This document shows positions 25,369 to 33,821 of a stretch of 64,000 nucleotides of DNA, piece after piece. Made by a program: the position numbers and the translations under genes. Each line of letters opens with the position of its first letter. Position 1 is the stretch's first letter. The DNA lies in contig JOHN01000033.1 in assembly GCA_000719695.1 (NCBI GenBank), forward strand, positions 1 to 64,000. The letters are read 5' to 3'. A model generated the notes under the pieces. The model was not told the DNA's origin. It saw only the letters and a program-made list of their open reading frames with translations, and made no database searches. This stretch comes from Streptomyces sp. NRRL F-6131 (GTDB lineage Bacteria; Actinomycetota; Actinomycetes; Streptomycetales; Streptomycetaceae).

Positions 25369-25860
25369 ATGCTGATCAGGGAAGCCACCACCGAGGACTG
25401 GCCCGCCGTCTGGCCGTTCTTCCGCACCATCGTCTCCGCCGGGGAGACCTTCACCTACCCGCTCGACCTGGGCTTCGAGCAGGGCCGGGAGTGGTGGCTG
25501 CTTCCCGAACCGCACCGCACCGTGGTCGCCGTCGACGAGACCACCGGCGCCGTCCTCGGCACCGCCAAGATGAACCGCAACCAGATGGGCAACGGCGGGC
25601 ACGTCGCCAGCGCCAGCTACATGGTGGACCCGGCCCACGGCGGCCGCGGCGTCGGCCGGGCACTCGTCGAGGACAGCATCGACTGGGCGCGCCGGGCCGG
25701 CTACCGGGCGATCCAGTTCAACGCCGTCGTGGCGTCCAACGAGCACGCGGTGAAGCTCTACGAGTCACTCGGCTTCACGATCGTCGGCACCGTCCCGGAG
25801 GCCTTCCAGCACCCCGTGCACGGCTACGTCGCGCTGCACATCATGCACCTGGCGCTCTGA
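25369..25860 (+). CDS. GNAT-family N-acetyltransferase
   Basis: A 163-residue acetyltransferase. The acetyl-CoA pyrophosphate-binding loop is in GGRGVGRALVEDSI (R/Q-x2-G-x-G/A type), preceded by the strand ASASYMVDPAHGG, and the C-terminal motif B is NEHAVKLYESLGF. The length is that of a single-domain GNAT. The acceptor substrate is not predictable. It starts 64 bases after the TerD gene and its stop is close to that of the convergent RraA-like gene. Confidence 0.9.
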   Translation: MLIREATTEDWPAVWPFFRTIVSAGETFTYPLDLGFEQGREWWLLPEPHRTVVAVDETTGAVLGTAKMNRNQMGNGGHVASASYMVDPAHGGRGVGRALVEDSIDWARRAGYRAIQFNAVVASNEHAVKLYESLGFTIVGTVPEAFQHPVHGYVALHIMHLAL

Positions 25861-25876
25861 CGCCCTCCCGCCCGAA

Positions 25877-26572
25877 TCACTCCTCGATCGCCCCGCCGAC
25901 CCGCCGCAGGTGCTGCCGGAAGCTGTACCCCGGGTCGGCGGCGCGGCGCTCCAGGTACTCGTCGAACGCGGTCTGCCGGCGCAGCGTGTCACCGGAGCGG
26001 ATCCGCTCCGCCTGCGCCCGCTCGGTCCGGGCGATCCCCGCGGCGGCCTCCAGCACCTCCTCCACCCGCTCGCCCGGCACGAACAGCACCCCGTCCGCGT
26101 CCGCGAACACCACGTCCGCGGTGCTCACCACGTGCGGCCCGAACTTCGCCGAGCGGAGCGCCTCCGACTCCCGCCCGTCCAGCCGCAGCGGCCCGAGCGG
26201 CAGGCTGCCGTAGCTGAACACCGGCAGTCCGATCTCCACCAGCTCCGGCGTGTCCCGGTGCAGCCCCCACACCACCACCCCGGCGGCCCCGGCGGCCCGG
26301 GCCTCCAGCACGGCGAGGTCCCCGATGCACGCCTCGTCCGTCCGCCCGCCGTTGTCGATCACCACCACGTCCCCCGGCCCGGCCGCGCCGTACGCCTCCA
26401 GGAACACGTCCACGCTCCCGTAGTGCCGCACCGGCAGCACCCGCCCGGCCACCCGGCTCCCCGCCACCACCGCCGAAACCCCCACCGGCGCGGCCCGCGG
26501 CACCACCCCCACCCGCACACACGCGTCCGCCACCAACGGCGTCGACAACTCCGCGAACCGCTTCAGCACCAT
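25877..26572 (-). CDS. RraA-family protein / HMG-aldolase-like
   Basis: A 231-residue member of the RraA fold, which includes 4-hydroxy-4-methyl-2-oxoglutarate aldolase/oxaloacetate decarboxylase and RNase E regulators. The active-site-like segments are DVVVIDNGGRTDEACIGDL and the VVFADADGVLFVP strand-loop, which carries acidic residues used for metal binding. ATG at 26570-26572 follows GAGGAG. A GTG start one codon later is equally compatible. An aldolase/decarboxylase role is more likely than ribonuclease regulation in this lineage. Confidence 0.82.
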   Translation of the reverse strand: MVLKRFAELSTPLVADACVRVGVVPRAAPVGVSAVVAGSRVAGRVLPVRHYGSVDVFLEAYGAAGPGDVVVIDNGGRTDEACIGDLAVLEARAAGAAGVVVWGLHRDTPELVEIGLPVFSYGSLPLGPLRLDGRESEALRSAKFGPHVVSTADVVFADADGVLFVPGERVEEVLEAAAGIARTERAQAERIRSGDTLRRQTAFDEYLERRAADPGYSFRQHLRRVGGAIEE

Positions 26573-26689
26573 GCAACTCCTCACTCGAACAACCGAGTTC
26601 ACCACCGCGAGGATCCTACGCCGACGTCCCTCACCCCATCGGGTGAAAACCCCTCACCCACGACACGACCCACCCAACCCCCCACTACT

Positions 26690-27284
26690 GTGACAACCCG
26701 TTTCACACACGGAACCGGCCTCCGCGCCCAGCCAGCAGGCGGACATCCTGCTGGAGTGCTTCCTGAACCTGGACTCTCCTGACGGACTCCGCATCGAGCT
26801 GATCGAAGGGGAGATCGTGGTCGCCGTCCCACCGGACGGCGACCACGAGGATCTGCTCGGTCAACTGATCCACCAGGTACACCGATACGCCGACATCCCT
26901 GGTTAGATCTCCTGCAACAAGGGCCTGCGCCTCGTCAGCGGCGGACTCTGCCCGAAGAACCACGTCATCCCCGACGCCACGTTCGCGCCCAAGGAGCTCC
27001 GCCTCTTCCGAGGCGCCCCGTCCTGGATGGAACCCGACGGCGTGGCCATGGTCGCCGAGGTGACGTCCAGCAAGCCCGATCAGGACCGGATCGCCAAGCG
27101 CCACTGCTACGCGCGCGCCGCGATCCCGCTCTACCTGCTGATCGACCGTGAGCGCTCGCAGATCAGCCTGTTCAGCACCCCGCACCGCGACGAGTACACC
27201 GAGGTGCACCTCGCGGCGTTCGGGGAGCCGCTCGCCCTTCCGGCCCCGCTCGGGTTCGAGCTGGACACCAAGGAGTTCCTCTAG
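26690..27284 (+). pseudogene. Uma2-family (DUF820) nuclease-like gene, interrupted by TAG
   Basis: One frame reads a near-complete Uma2 protein: LLECFLNLDSPDGLRIELIEG, then EIVVAVPPDGDHEDLLGQL, a TAG at 26904-26906 directly after RYADIPG, then ISCNKGLRLVSGG, VIPDATFAPKEL, VAEVTSSKPDQDR and AIPLYLLIDRERS, ending at 27284. The conserved PD-(D/E)xK-like residues (Asp, Glu in VAEV, Asp/Lys) lie after the stop. No start codon is available in that frame; a GTG at 26690 lies in a neighbouring frame, so the 5' end is probably damaged too. The second half could start at ATG 27027 but lacks a visible ribosome site. Confidence 0.7.
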
Positions 27285-27300
27285 CCACCGGAAACGCGAC

Positions 27301-27338
27301 GGCCCGGGTCCCCCCATCGCGGGAGGGGGACACGGGCC
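27301..27338. terminator. Terminator hairpin after proline dehydrogenase
   Basis: A 14-bp stem (GGCCCGGGTCCCCC) with one mismatch and a 10-base loop, between the convergent Uma2 remnant and proline dehydrogenase gene. Confidence 0.7.
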
Positions 27339-27357
27339 GGGCGGGTCGCTGCGGGCG

Positions 27358-28287
27358 TCAGCCGCGGGTGGCCATGGCGCGCAGGAAGAAGGTGAGGTTG
27401 GCCGGGCGCTCGGCGAGGCGGCGCATGAAGTAGCCGTACCACTCCTGGCCGTACGGGAGGTACACGCGCATGGTGTTGCCCTCGCCGGCGAGTCGGAGCT
27501 GCTCCTCGGGGCGGATGCCGAAGAGCATCTGGTACTCGAAGGAGTCCCGGGTGCGGCCGTTCCACTGGGCCAGCTGGCCGGCGATCTTGATCATGTTGGG
27601 GTCGTGCGAGGCGATCATCGGGTAGCCCTCGCCGGCCATCAGGACCTTGAGCGCCCGGACGTACGCGAGGTCGACCTCGTGCTTGCCCTGGAAGGCGACC
27701 GACTCCGGCTCCTTGTAGGCGCCCTTGCACAGGCGCACCCGCGAACCGGCGCCGGAGAACTCGCGGCAGTCGGCCTCGGTGCGGCGCAGGTAGGCCTGGA
27801 GGACGACGCCCAGCCAGGGGAAGTCGGCCCGCAGCTCGCGCGCGATGGCGAGGGTGGAGTCGGTGGTGGTGTGGTCCTCCATGTCGAGGGTCACCGTGGT
27901 GCCGGCGTCGGCGGCGGCCTCGCAGATGCGGCGGGCGTTCTCCAGGGCGATCTTCTCGCCGTCCACCGGGAGGAACTGGCCGACGGCCGAGAGCTTGACC
28001 GAGACCTCGGCGCCGGCGGCCAGGCCGGTCTCCTTGAGGGCCTTGAGCAGGTGCTCGTAGGCCTCGGCGGTGCCGGCGGCCTGGGCCGCGTCCTGGGTGT
28101 CCTCGCCGAGGTGGTCCAGGGTGACCTTGCGGCCGGTGGCCACCAGGTCGTCGCAGGCGGTGACGGCGTCGTCGAGGGCCTCGCCGGCGACGAAGCGCTC
28201 GACTATCGCGTGGGTCGGCGGGAACTTCTCGACGACGGTGCGGACCTGCGGGGAGCGGGAGGCCGCGAGCAGGGCGGAACGGAGCAT
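27358..28287 (-). CDS. Proline dehydrogenase
   Basis: A 309-residue monofunctional, FAD-dependent proline dehydrogenase that oxidises proline to pyrroline-5-carboxylate. It shows the beta/alpha-barrel signatures VSVKLSAVGQ, VTLDMEDHTTTD, VVLQAYLRRTEAD, RLCKGAYKEPESVAFQ, IASHDP and the C-terminal FEYQMLFGIR and RVYLPYGQEWYGYFMRRLAERP, which bind FAD and proline. It follows the pyrroline-5-carboxylate dehydrogenase gene on the same strand with a 130-base gap containing two hairpins, so its level may be set below that of the first gene. The divergent PucR-family gene is the likely activator. Confidence 0.96.
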   Translation of the reverse strand: MLRSALLAASRSPQVRTVVEKFPPTHAIVERFVAGEALDDAVTACDDLVATGRKVTLDHLGEDTQDAAQAAGTAEAYEHLLKALKETGLAAGAEVSVKLSAVGQFLPVDGEKIALENARRICEAAADAGTTVTLDMEDHTTTDSTLAIARELRADFPWLGVVLQAYLRRTEADCREFSGAGSRVRLCKGAYKEPESVAFQGKHEVDLAYVRALKVLMAGEGYPMIASHDPNMIKIAGQLAQWNGRTRDSFEYQMLFGIRPEEQLRLAGEGNTMRVYLPYGQEWYGYFMRRLAERPANLTFFLRAMATRG

Positions 28288-28328
28288 CGTGACTCCTGGA
28301 GCTGGTGCTTCTAGGGTGGCAGAAAAGC

Positions 28329-28391
28329 GGGCGGCGGACCGGGGGGTGGGGTCCGCCGCCCGAGGGACGCCCGGCTGCGGGACCGGGCGTC
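28329..28391 (-). terminator. Two hairpins between the P5C dehydrogenase and proline dehydrogenase genes
   Basis: The first, in transcript order, has 9-bp arms GACGCCCGG (28366-28391). The second has a 12-bp stem GGGCGGCGGACC (28329-28361) and is followed on the minus strand by a short U-run (CTTTTCT). Partial termination or mRNA processing between the two proline genes is likely. Confidence 0.6.
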
Positions 28392-28417
28392 ACGGGACCG
28401 AAGGGTCCGGGGGGCAC

Positions 28418-30046
28418 TCAGCCCATGTGCGGGTAGCGGTAGTCCGTCGGCGGGACGAACGTCTCCTTGACCGAGCGGGTCGACGTCCAGCGCGTCAGGT
28501 TCTGCTTGGCGCCGGCCTTGTCGTTGGTGCCCGAGGCACGGGCGCCGCCGAACGGCTGCTGACCGACGACCGCGCCGGTCGGCTTGTCGTTGATGTAGAA
28601 GTTGCCGGCCGCATTGCGCAGCTTGAGCATCGCGTGCTGGACGGCCTCGCGGTCCTGGGAGATGATCGCGCCGGTCAGGCCGTAGGCCGACACCGACTCC
28701 ATCTGCGTCAGCATCGCGTCGTACTCGTCGTCCTCGTAGACGTGCACGGCGAGGATCGGGCCGAAGTACTCGTCGCGGAAGTACTCGCTGTCCGGGTCCT
28801 CGCAGACCAGCACGGTCGGCCGGACGAAGTACCCCACGCTGTCGTCGTAGGTGCCGCCGGCCAGGACCTCGACCTTGGGGTCGGCCTGGGCACGGTCGAT
28901 CGCGGCCTTGTTCTTGGCGAAGGCGCGGTCGTCGATGACGGCGGACATGAAGTTCGTGAGGTCGGTGACGTCGCCCATGGTCAGGCCGTCGACCTCGGCG
29001 CGGAACTCGTCCTTCAGCTCGGCCCAGATGGACGCCGGGACGTAGGCGCGGGAGAGCGCGGAACACTTCTGGCCCTGGAACTCGAAGGCGCCGCGGGTCA
29101 TCGCGGTCTTCAGCACGGCCTTGTCGGCGGACGGGTGGGCGACCAGGAAGTCCTTGCCGCCGGTCTCGCCGACGATCCGCGGGTAGGTGCGGTAGTTGGC
29201 GATGTTGTTGCCGACCTCGCGCCACAGGTGCTGGAAGGTGGCGGTGGAGCCGGTGAAGTGGATGCCGGCCAGCGACGGGTGCTTCAGCGCCACGGCGGAG
29301 ACGTCCAGGCCGTCGCCGGTCACCATGTTGATGACGCCCTTGGGCAGGCCGGCGGCCTCCAGCAGCTGCATCAGCAGGTGCGCGGAGAACTGCTGGGTCG
29401 GCGAGGGCTTCCAGAGCACCACGTTGCCCATCAGCGCCGGCGCGGTCGGCAGGTTGCCCGCGATGGCGGTGAAGTTGAACGGGGTGATCGCGTAGACGAA
29501 GCCCTCCAGCGGGCGGTGGTCACTGCGGTTCCACACGCCGTCCGAGGAGATCGGCTGCTCGGCCATGATCTGGCGGGCGAAGTGCACGTTGAAGCGCAGG
29601 AAGTCGACCAGCTCGCAGGGGGTGTCGATCTCGGCCTGCTGCGCGGTCTTCGACTGGCCGAGCATGGTGGCGGCGGCCAGGGTCTCGCGCCAGGGGCCGG
29701 CCAGCAGGTCGGCGGCGCGCAGGAAGATCGCGGCGCGGGAGTCGAAGGAGAGCGCCTGCCAGGCCGGGGCCGCGGCCAGGGCAGTGTCGATGGCCTCCTG
29801 CGCGTCCGCCTGGGTGGCGTTGCGCAGGGTGCCGAGCCTCGCCGCGTGGTTGTGCGGCTGGACGACGTGGAACTCGGTGCCGCCGCCCATCCGGCGCTCA
29901 CCGTTGATCGTCATGGTCAGCTGGACCGGCTCCTGGCCGCCCAGCTCCTTCAGCTTGGCCTCGAGGCGGGCCCGTTCCGGGCTGCCCGGGGCGTAGCTGT
30001 GGACCGGCTCGTTCACCGGCGCGGGGACCTGGGTCACAGCATCCAT
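28418..30046 (-). CDS. L-glutamate gamma-semialdehyde (P5C) dehydrogenase
   Basis: A 542-residue NAD-dependent aldehyde dehydrogenase of the P5C type, which converts glutamate semialdehyde to glutamate, the second step of proline catabolism. Visible are TPFNFTAIAGN and KPSPTQQFS of the cofactor site, IHFTGSTATF, the general-base Glu in GETGGKDF, and the nucleophile Cys in FEFQGQKCSALSR. FGPILAVHVY and the C-terminal NFYINDKPTGAVVGQQPFGGARASGTNDKAG are characteristic of this group. The ATG at 30044-30046 fits the family start; an AAGGAGAG lies somewhat far upstream. It is the first gene of the proline operon. Confidence 0.96.
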   Translation of the reverse strand: MDAVTQVPAPVNEPVHSYAPGSPERARLEAKLKELGGQEPVQLTMTINGERRMGGGTEFHVVQPHNHAARLGTLRNATQADAQEAIDTALAAAPAWQALSFDSRAAIFLRAADLLAGPWRETLAAATMLGQSKTAQQAEIDTPCELVDFLRFNVHFARQIMAEQPISSDGVWNRSDHRPLEGFVYAITPFNFTAIAGNLPTAPALMGNVVLWKPSPTQQFSAHLLMQLLEAAGLPKGVINMVTGDGLDVSAVALKHPSLAGIHFTGSTATFQHLWREVGNNIANYRTYPRIVGETGGKDFLVAHPSADKAVLKTAMTRGAFEFQGQKCSALSRAYVPASIWAELKDEFRAEVDGLTMGDVTDLTNFMSAVIDDRAFAKNKAAIDRAQADPKVEVLAGGTYDDSVGYFVRPTVLVCEDPDSEYFRDEYFGPILAVHVYEDDEYDAMLTQMESVSAYGLTGAIISQDREAVQHAMLKLRNAAGNFYINDKPTGAVVGQQPFGGARASGTNDKAGAKQNLTRWTSTRSVKETFVPPTDYRYPHMG

Positions 30047-30366
30047 GAGCGCACGCTCTCCTTCGTTTCTTGCGGGGGGCTGCCGCCGCGGGTCGCACGA
30101 CGGCCACATGACGAACGCTATTCCTGCACCGGGGCCCGCTTGATTGGCCTGGCGGCTAAAATCATCCGGACGGCGTTGTCCGAGCGGATGAAGGATTCGG
30201 ACGAATGCCACCCTTCGGCCACCGGCCGACCGCCCGCCGGCCACCCGCGCACCACCGCCGAGCGCCCGCGCACCACCCGCCGACCCCCGTGCACCACCCG
30301 CCGACCGTCCGCCGCAAGCCCGCCACAAGCCCTCCGGCCACCCGTCGGACGCCCCGAGGAGGCCCG
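30047..30366. repeat. 320-base divergent promoter region with degenerate tandem repeats
   Basis: Between the P5C dehydrogenase and pucR-type genes, 30200-30330 holds several imperfect head-to-tail copies of a unit close to GCACCACCCGCCGACC. The region must contain both promoters and the sites for the PucR-family regulator. A frame through the repeats (from 30205) would extend the regulator with His/Pro/Arg repeats, but it is not like the family. Confidence 0.5.
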
Positions 30367-31968
30367 ATGACCACCCCAGGCCTCCCGCTGCGGCAGCTGC
30401 TGATGTCCCTGGGCGAGCCGCTCGTCGAGCTCCAGACCGCCCCGCAGGGCCTCGACGTCCCGGTCCGCGACGTCGCCATCCTCGACCCCGAGGACCCGCC
30501 CACCGCCGCCGCCGGCGAGCTCGTGCTCGCCATCGGCGCCCGCGGCCGGGCCGCCCTCCCGGCGCTGCGCGCGGCCGGCCGGGCCGGCGCCGCCGCGGTC
30601 GCCGTCAAACTCGACGCCCCCGGCCAGGCCGACGCGCTGCGCGAGGCCGCCACCGAGGCGGGCGTGGCCCTGCTCTCGGTGCGCCGGGAGACCCGCTGGG
30701 AGCACCTCGACTCGCTGGCCCGGGCGATCATCGCCGGACCGGACACCCCGGACGCGCCCGGCGCCCCCGAGCACAACGCCGGCGACCTGTTCTCGCTCGC
30801 CCAGACCGTCGCCGTCCTCACCAACGGCATCGTCTCGATCGAGGACACCTCCAGCCGGGTGCTCGCCTACTCCCGCTCCTCCGACTCCGACGAGGTCGAC
30901 GACCTGCGCCGGCTCTCCATCCTCGGCTGGCAGGGCCCCGAGCCGTACCTGTCCAAGCTCCGCGAGTGGGGCGTCTTCCAGCACCTGCGCAGCTCGGACA
31001 CGGTCATCGCGGTCGACCCGCACCCGGAGCTGGGCCTGCGCCGCCGGCTGGCGATCGGCATCCGGACCGGCGCGCAGCCGCTCGGCACCATCTGGGTGCA
31101 GGAGGGCGCCCGGCCGCTCGCACCGCTGGCCGAGCAGGCGCTGGTCGGTGCGGCCCGGGTCGCCGCGGCGCAGCTGGTCCGCCGCCGCCGCGAGCTGTCC
31201 GCGGACGTCCGACTCACCCAGACCCTGCTCACCGGCCTGCTGGAGGGCTCCACCGGCCCGCAGTCGCTCGCCACCCACCTCGGGCTGGACGTGCGCCGCC
31301 CGGCCACCGTGCTGGCGTACAGCGCGGGCACCACCGAGCAGCTCAACCGGGCCGAGGTGACCGGCCTCATCTCGGTGCACACGGCGGCACGGCACCGCGC
31401 CGCGCTGCTCGCGCCGATCGAGTCGCGGGTGTACGTGCTGCTGCCCGAGCTGCCCGCCAACCTGCCGCTGGCGACCGTGCGCGGCTGGGCGCACGAGGTG
31501 GTCGCGGCGGCCCGGGACCACCTGGGCGTCCCGTTGCGCGCGGCGATCGGCTCGACCGTGGACGGGCTGGTGCAGGTCCCCGACTCGCGCGCCCAGGCGG
31601 ACCGGATCCTGGACGCGATGGGCCGCGGCGGGGTCGACCTGGAGGTCGCGGCGCTGCTCGACGTCCAGGCGGAGGTGCTGGTCAGCGAGGTGCTGGCGCT
31701 GCTCCAGGAGCGCGGCGGCCTGCGCGACCCGCGGCTCACCGCGCTCACCGCGTACGACCGGCGGCACGGCACCCGGCTCGCCGAGTCGGTGCTGGCCTGG
31801 CTGGACGCGCTCGGCGAGGTCCGGGTGGCGGCGGACGCCCTGCACATCCACCCCAACACGCTGCGCTACCGGGTCCGCCGGGCCGAGCAGCTCACCGGCG
31901 TCGACCTCGCCCAGCCGCAGCAGCGGCTGCTGGCGATGCTCCAGCTGCGGCTCCCGGCCGACTCCTGA
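30367..31968 (+). CDS. PucR-family transcriptional regulator of proline catabolism
   Basis: A 533-residue PucR/CdaR-type activator. The N-terminal half resembles the PucR sensor region (residues about 10-120, with ELVLAIGARG), the middle holds a GGDEF-like/CdaR segment, and the C-terminal helix-turn-helix is HIHPNTLRYRVRRAEQLTG near residues 495-515. ATG at 30367 is preceded by GAGGAGG at 4 bases. It is divergent from the two proline-oxidation genes, the arrangement in which PutR-type proteins activate the pathway when proline is present. The role is by context; no binding site was pinpointed. Confidence 0.85.
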   Translation: MTTPGLPLRQLLMSLGEPLVELQTAPQGLDVPVRDVAILDPEDPPTAAAGELVLAIGARGRAALPALRAAGRAGAAAVAVKLDAPGQADALREAATEAGVALLSVRRETRWEHLDSLARAIIAGPDTPDAPGAPEHNAGDLFSLAQTVAVLTNGIVSIEDTSSRVLAYSRSSDSDEVDDLRRLSILGWQGPEPYLSKLREWGVFQHLRSSDTVIAVDPHPELGLRRRLAIGIRTGAQPLGTIWVQEGARPLAPLAEQALVGAARVAAAQLVRRRRELSADVRLTQTLLTGLLEGSTGPQSLATHLGLDVRRPATVLAYSAGTTEQLNRAEVTGLISVHTAARHRAALLAPIESRVYVLLPELPANLPLATVRGWAHEVVAAARDHLGVPLRAAIGSTVDGLVQVPDSRAQADRILDAMGRGGVDLEVAALLDVQAEVLVSEVLALLQERGGLRDPRLTALTAYDRRHGTRLAESVLAWLDALGEVRVAADALHIHPNTLRYRVRRAEQLTGVDLAQPQQRLLAMLQLRLPADS

Positions 31969-32039
31969 CCGCCCGGGGCGGGGCGAGCGGGGCGGGGCGA
32001 GCGGGGCGGGGCGCGGCGGGTCTGGGCACGGCACGCGAA

Positions 32040-32063
32040 AGGGGCCCGCCGAGGCGGGCCCCT
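32040..32063. terminator. Bidirectional terminator hairpin
   Basis: A perfect 11-bp stem (AGGGGCCCGCC) with a two-base loop, between the convergent PucR and PhoX genes. It follows three tandem copies of a GC-rich unit (GGGGCGGGGCGAGC) at about 31976-32012. Confidence 0.75.
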
Positions 32064-32087
32064 CCCACTCACTCACTCGCGATCAGC

Positions 32088-33569
32088 TCACTGGCCGTAG
32101 CCCTGGCCGCGCTTGTGCTCGTTCAGGCGGTGCCACGGGCCGGTGATGGCCAGCTGGATGCCCGGGGTCTGGATGTTGGCGAACAGGGTCTTGCCGTCGT
32201 CCGAGAAGGTGACGCCGGTGAACTCGCTGAACTCGGGCTTCTCGGCGGTGCCGATGTTCAGCTCGTTGCGGGCGATCGGGTAGGTCAGGCCGTCCTCGGT
32301 GGCGCCGAACAGGTGCGAGACGCCCTCGCCGTCCTCGGCGATCACGATGCCGCCGTAGGGCGAGACGGTGATGTTGTCCGGGCCGTCGAAGTTGTCGTGG
32401 TCGCCCCAGACGTCGGTGTTGACGCCCAGCAGGACCTTCAGGGTGATGGTGCGGCGGACCGGGCTGTAGAACCAGACCTGGCCGTCGTGCTGCAGCGGGC
32501 TCTCCGAGCGGGCGAAGCTGGAGACGAAGTAGAAGCCGCCGTCGCCCCACCACATGCCCTCGAGCTTGCGGGCGCGGGTGACCTCGCCGTCCTTGAACTG
32601 CTTGCGGACGGAGACGGTCCTGGCGTCGCGGTCCTGGACCTTGACCCAGTCCACGCCGTAGGTGGTGCCGACCTTGGTGGCGCGGGACAGGTCGTCGATG
32701 AACTTGCCCTGGGCGTCGAAGACCTTGAAGGCCTCCAGCACACCGGCGTCGGCGGCCAGCTTGCGCAGCTGGTAGCGGCCGTGCTTGAAGCCGGCCGGCG
32801 GGGTCCAGCGGAAGAGGAGTCCGTTGGGGTTGGAGGCGTCCTCGGTCAGGTAGACGTGGCCGCGCTTCGGGTCGACGACGACGGCCTCGTGGGCGTAGCG
32901 GCCGAAGGCCTTCACCGGCTGCGGGTCACGGTTGTAGTCGTCGTCGAACGGGTCGACCTCGAAGATGTAGCCGTGGTCCTTGGTGAAGCCGTTCTTGCCG
33001 GCCTTGTCCTCGGTCTCCTCGCCGGACAGCCAGGTGCCCCACGGGGTGACGCCACCGGCGCAGTTGGTGGCGGTGCCGGCGATGCCGACCCACTGCTCGA
33101 CCGTGCCGTTGGCCTTGGCGTGCACGATGGTGCAGCCGCCGGCCGCGCCCGGGTCGTAGACGTGGCCCTCGGTCAGCGGGACCGGGTGGGGCCAGTTGGC
33201 GCGGGCGCCGGACAGCTCGTGGTTGACGACCAGCAGGTTGCCGCCGCGCTCGTCCTCGAACGCCGAGGTGCCGTCGTGGTTGCTCGGGGTGAACTCACCG
33301 GTGCGCAGCTTGGTGACGCCGGCGCGGTTCACCACCTTGTACTTGAAGCCCTTGGGCAGGGCGAGCAGACCCTCGGCGTCACCGACCAGCGGGCCGTAGC
33401 CGACGGCGACCCGCTCGGCCTCGGCGGCCTCGGCGACCGGCGCCTCGCCACCGGCCGGCGCGGCGATCGCACCCGGGGCGGTGGCCAGGGCCTCCGCGCT
33501 GCCGGCGATCAGAACGCCGGCCCCGACGAGGGTCGAACGGTTGACGAAGTCCCGGCGGGACAGCGACAT
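32088..33569 (-). CDS. phoX: PhoX-family (DUF839) secreted phosphatase, Tat substrate
   Basis: A 493-residue exported phosphatase of the PhoX type, which uses iron and calcium to release phosphate from esters outside the cell. The twin-arginine signal SRRDFVNRSTLVGAGVLIAG is at residues 4-23. The mature protein shows family segments NHDGTSAFED, VVNHELSG, GGVTPWGTWLSGEET, VEQWVGIAGTATNCAGG and GPDNITVSPYGGIVIAEDGEG, with the Glu/Asp/Cys metal ligands embedded. The ATG at 33567-33569 has AGGAG 8 bases upstream and starts exactly at the Tat signal. A PHO box 98 bases upstream indicates phosphate-starvation control by PhoP. Confidence 0.93.
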   Translation of the reverse strand: MSLSRRDFVNRSTLVGAGVLIAGSAEALATAPGAIAAPAGGEAPVAEAAEAERVAVGYGPLVGDAEGLLALPKGFKYKVVNRAGVTKLRTGEFTPSNHDGTSAFEDERGGNLLVVNHELSGARANWPHPVPLTEGHVYDPGAAGGCTIVHAKANGTVEQWVGIAGTATNCAGGVTPWGTWLSGEETEDKAGKNGFTKDHGYIFEVDPFDDDYNRDPQPVKAFGRYAHEAVVVDPKRGHVYLTEDASNPNGLLFRWTPPAGFKHGRYQLRKLAADAGVLEAFKVFDAQGKFIDDLSRATKVGTTYGVDWVKVQDRDARTVSVRKQFKDGEVTRARKLEGMWWGDGGFYFVSSFARSESPLQHDGQVWFYSPVRRTITLKVLLGVNTDVWGDHDNFDGPDNITVSPYGGIVIAEDGEGVSHLFGATEDGLTYPIARNELNIGTAEKPEFSEFTGVTFSDDGKTLFANIQTPGIQLAITGPWHRLNEHKRGQGYGQ

Positions 33570-33667
33570 GGCAGTCACTCCTGAAGGGTGGGTTGCCGAC
33601 CGGGCGGGCCCGGTGCGTGGCGTGCGAGGTGTCGAGACTGGGTGTCGACGCCCAGCAGACTCCGCCC

Positions 33668-33689
33668 GCCCGGTGAACGGCCGGTGAAG
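33668..33689 (-). promoter_or_regulatory. PHO box upstream of phoX
   Basis: On the minus strand two exactly contiguous 11-nt units, CTTCACCGGCC and GTTCACCGGGC, match the Streptomyces PhoP direct-repeat consensus very closely (10/11 for the second). The remainder of 33570-33821 shows only a nonamer CATTTGCCG repeated 33 bases apart. Confidence 0.85.
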
Positions 33690-33821
33690 CGGATGCCTCG
33701 TCAGGGAGGCCATTTGCCGACCGTATTCGAACTCATGACTCGGCATTTGCCGTGTCCCCACAGGTCACACCGCCGGACCCGCCCCCGTCACCCTCCGTTC
33801 GGCCCCCGGGAGAGCCGCCGT

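Noticed and set aside
26904..26906. Amber readthrough or recoding in the Uma2-like gene
   Set aside because: Nothing in the sequence supports recoding, and the missing start codon points to a decayed gene.
30205..30366. N-terminal extension of the PucR-family regulator through the His/Pro repeats
   Set aside because: The extension is low-complexity and unlike the family. The ATG at 30367 has a strong ribosome-binding site and starts the conserved region.
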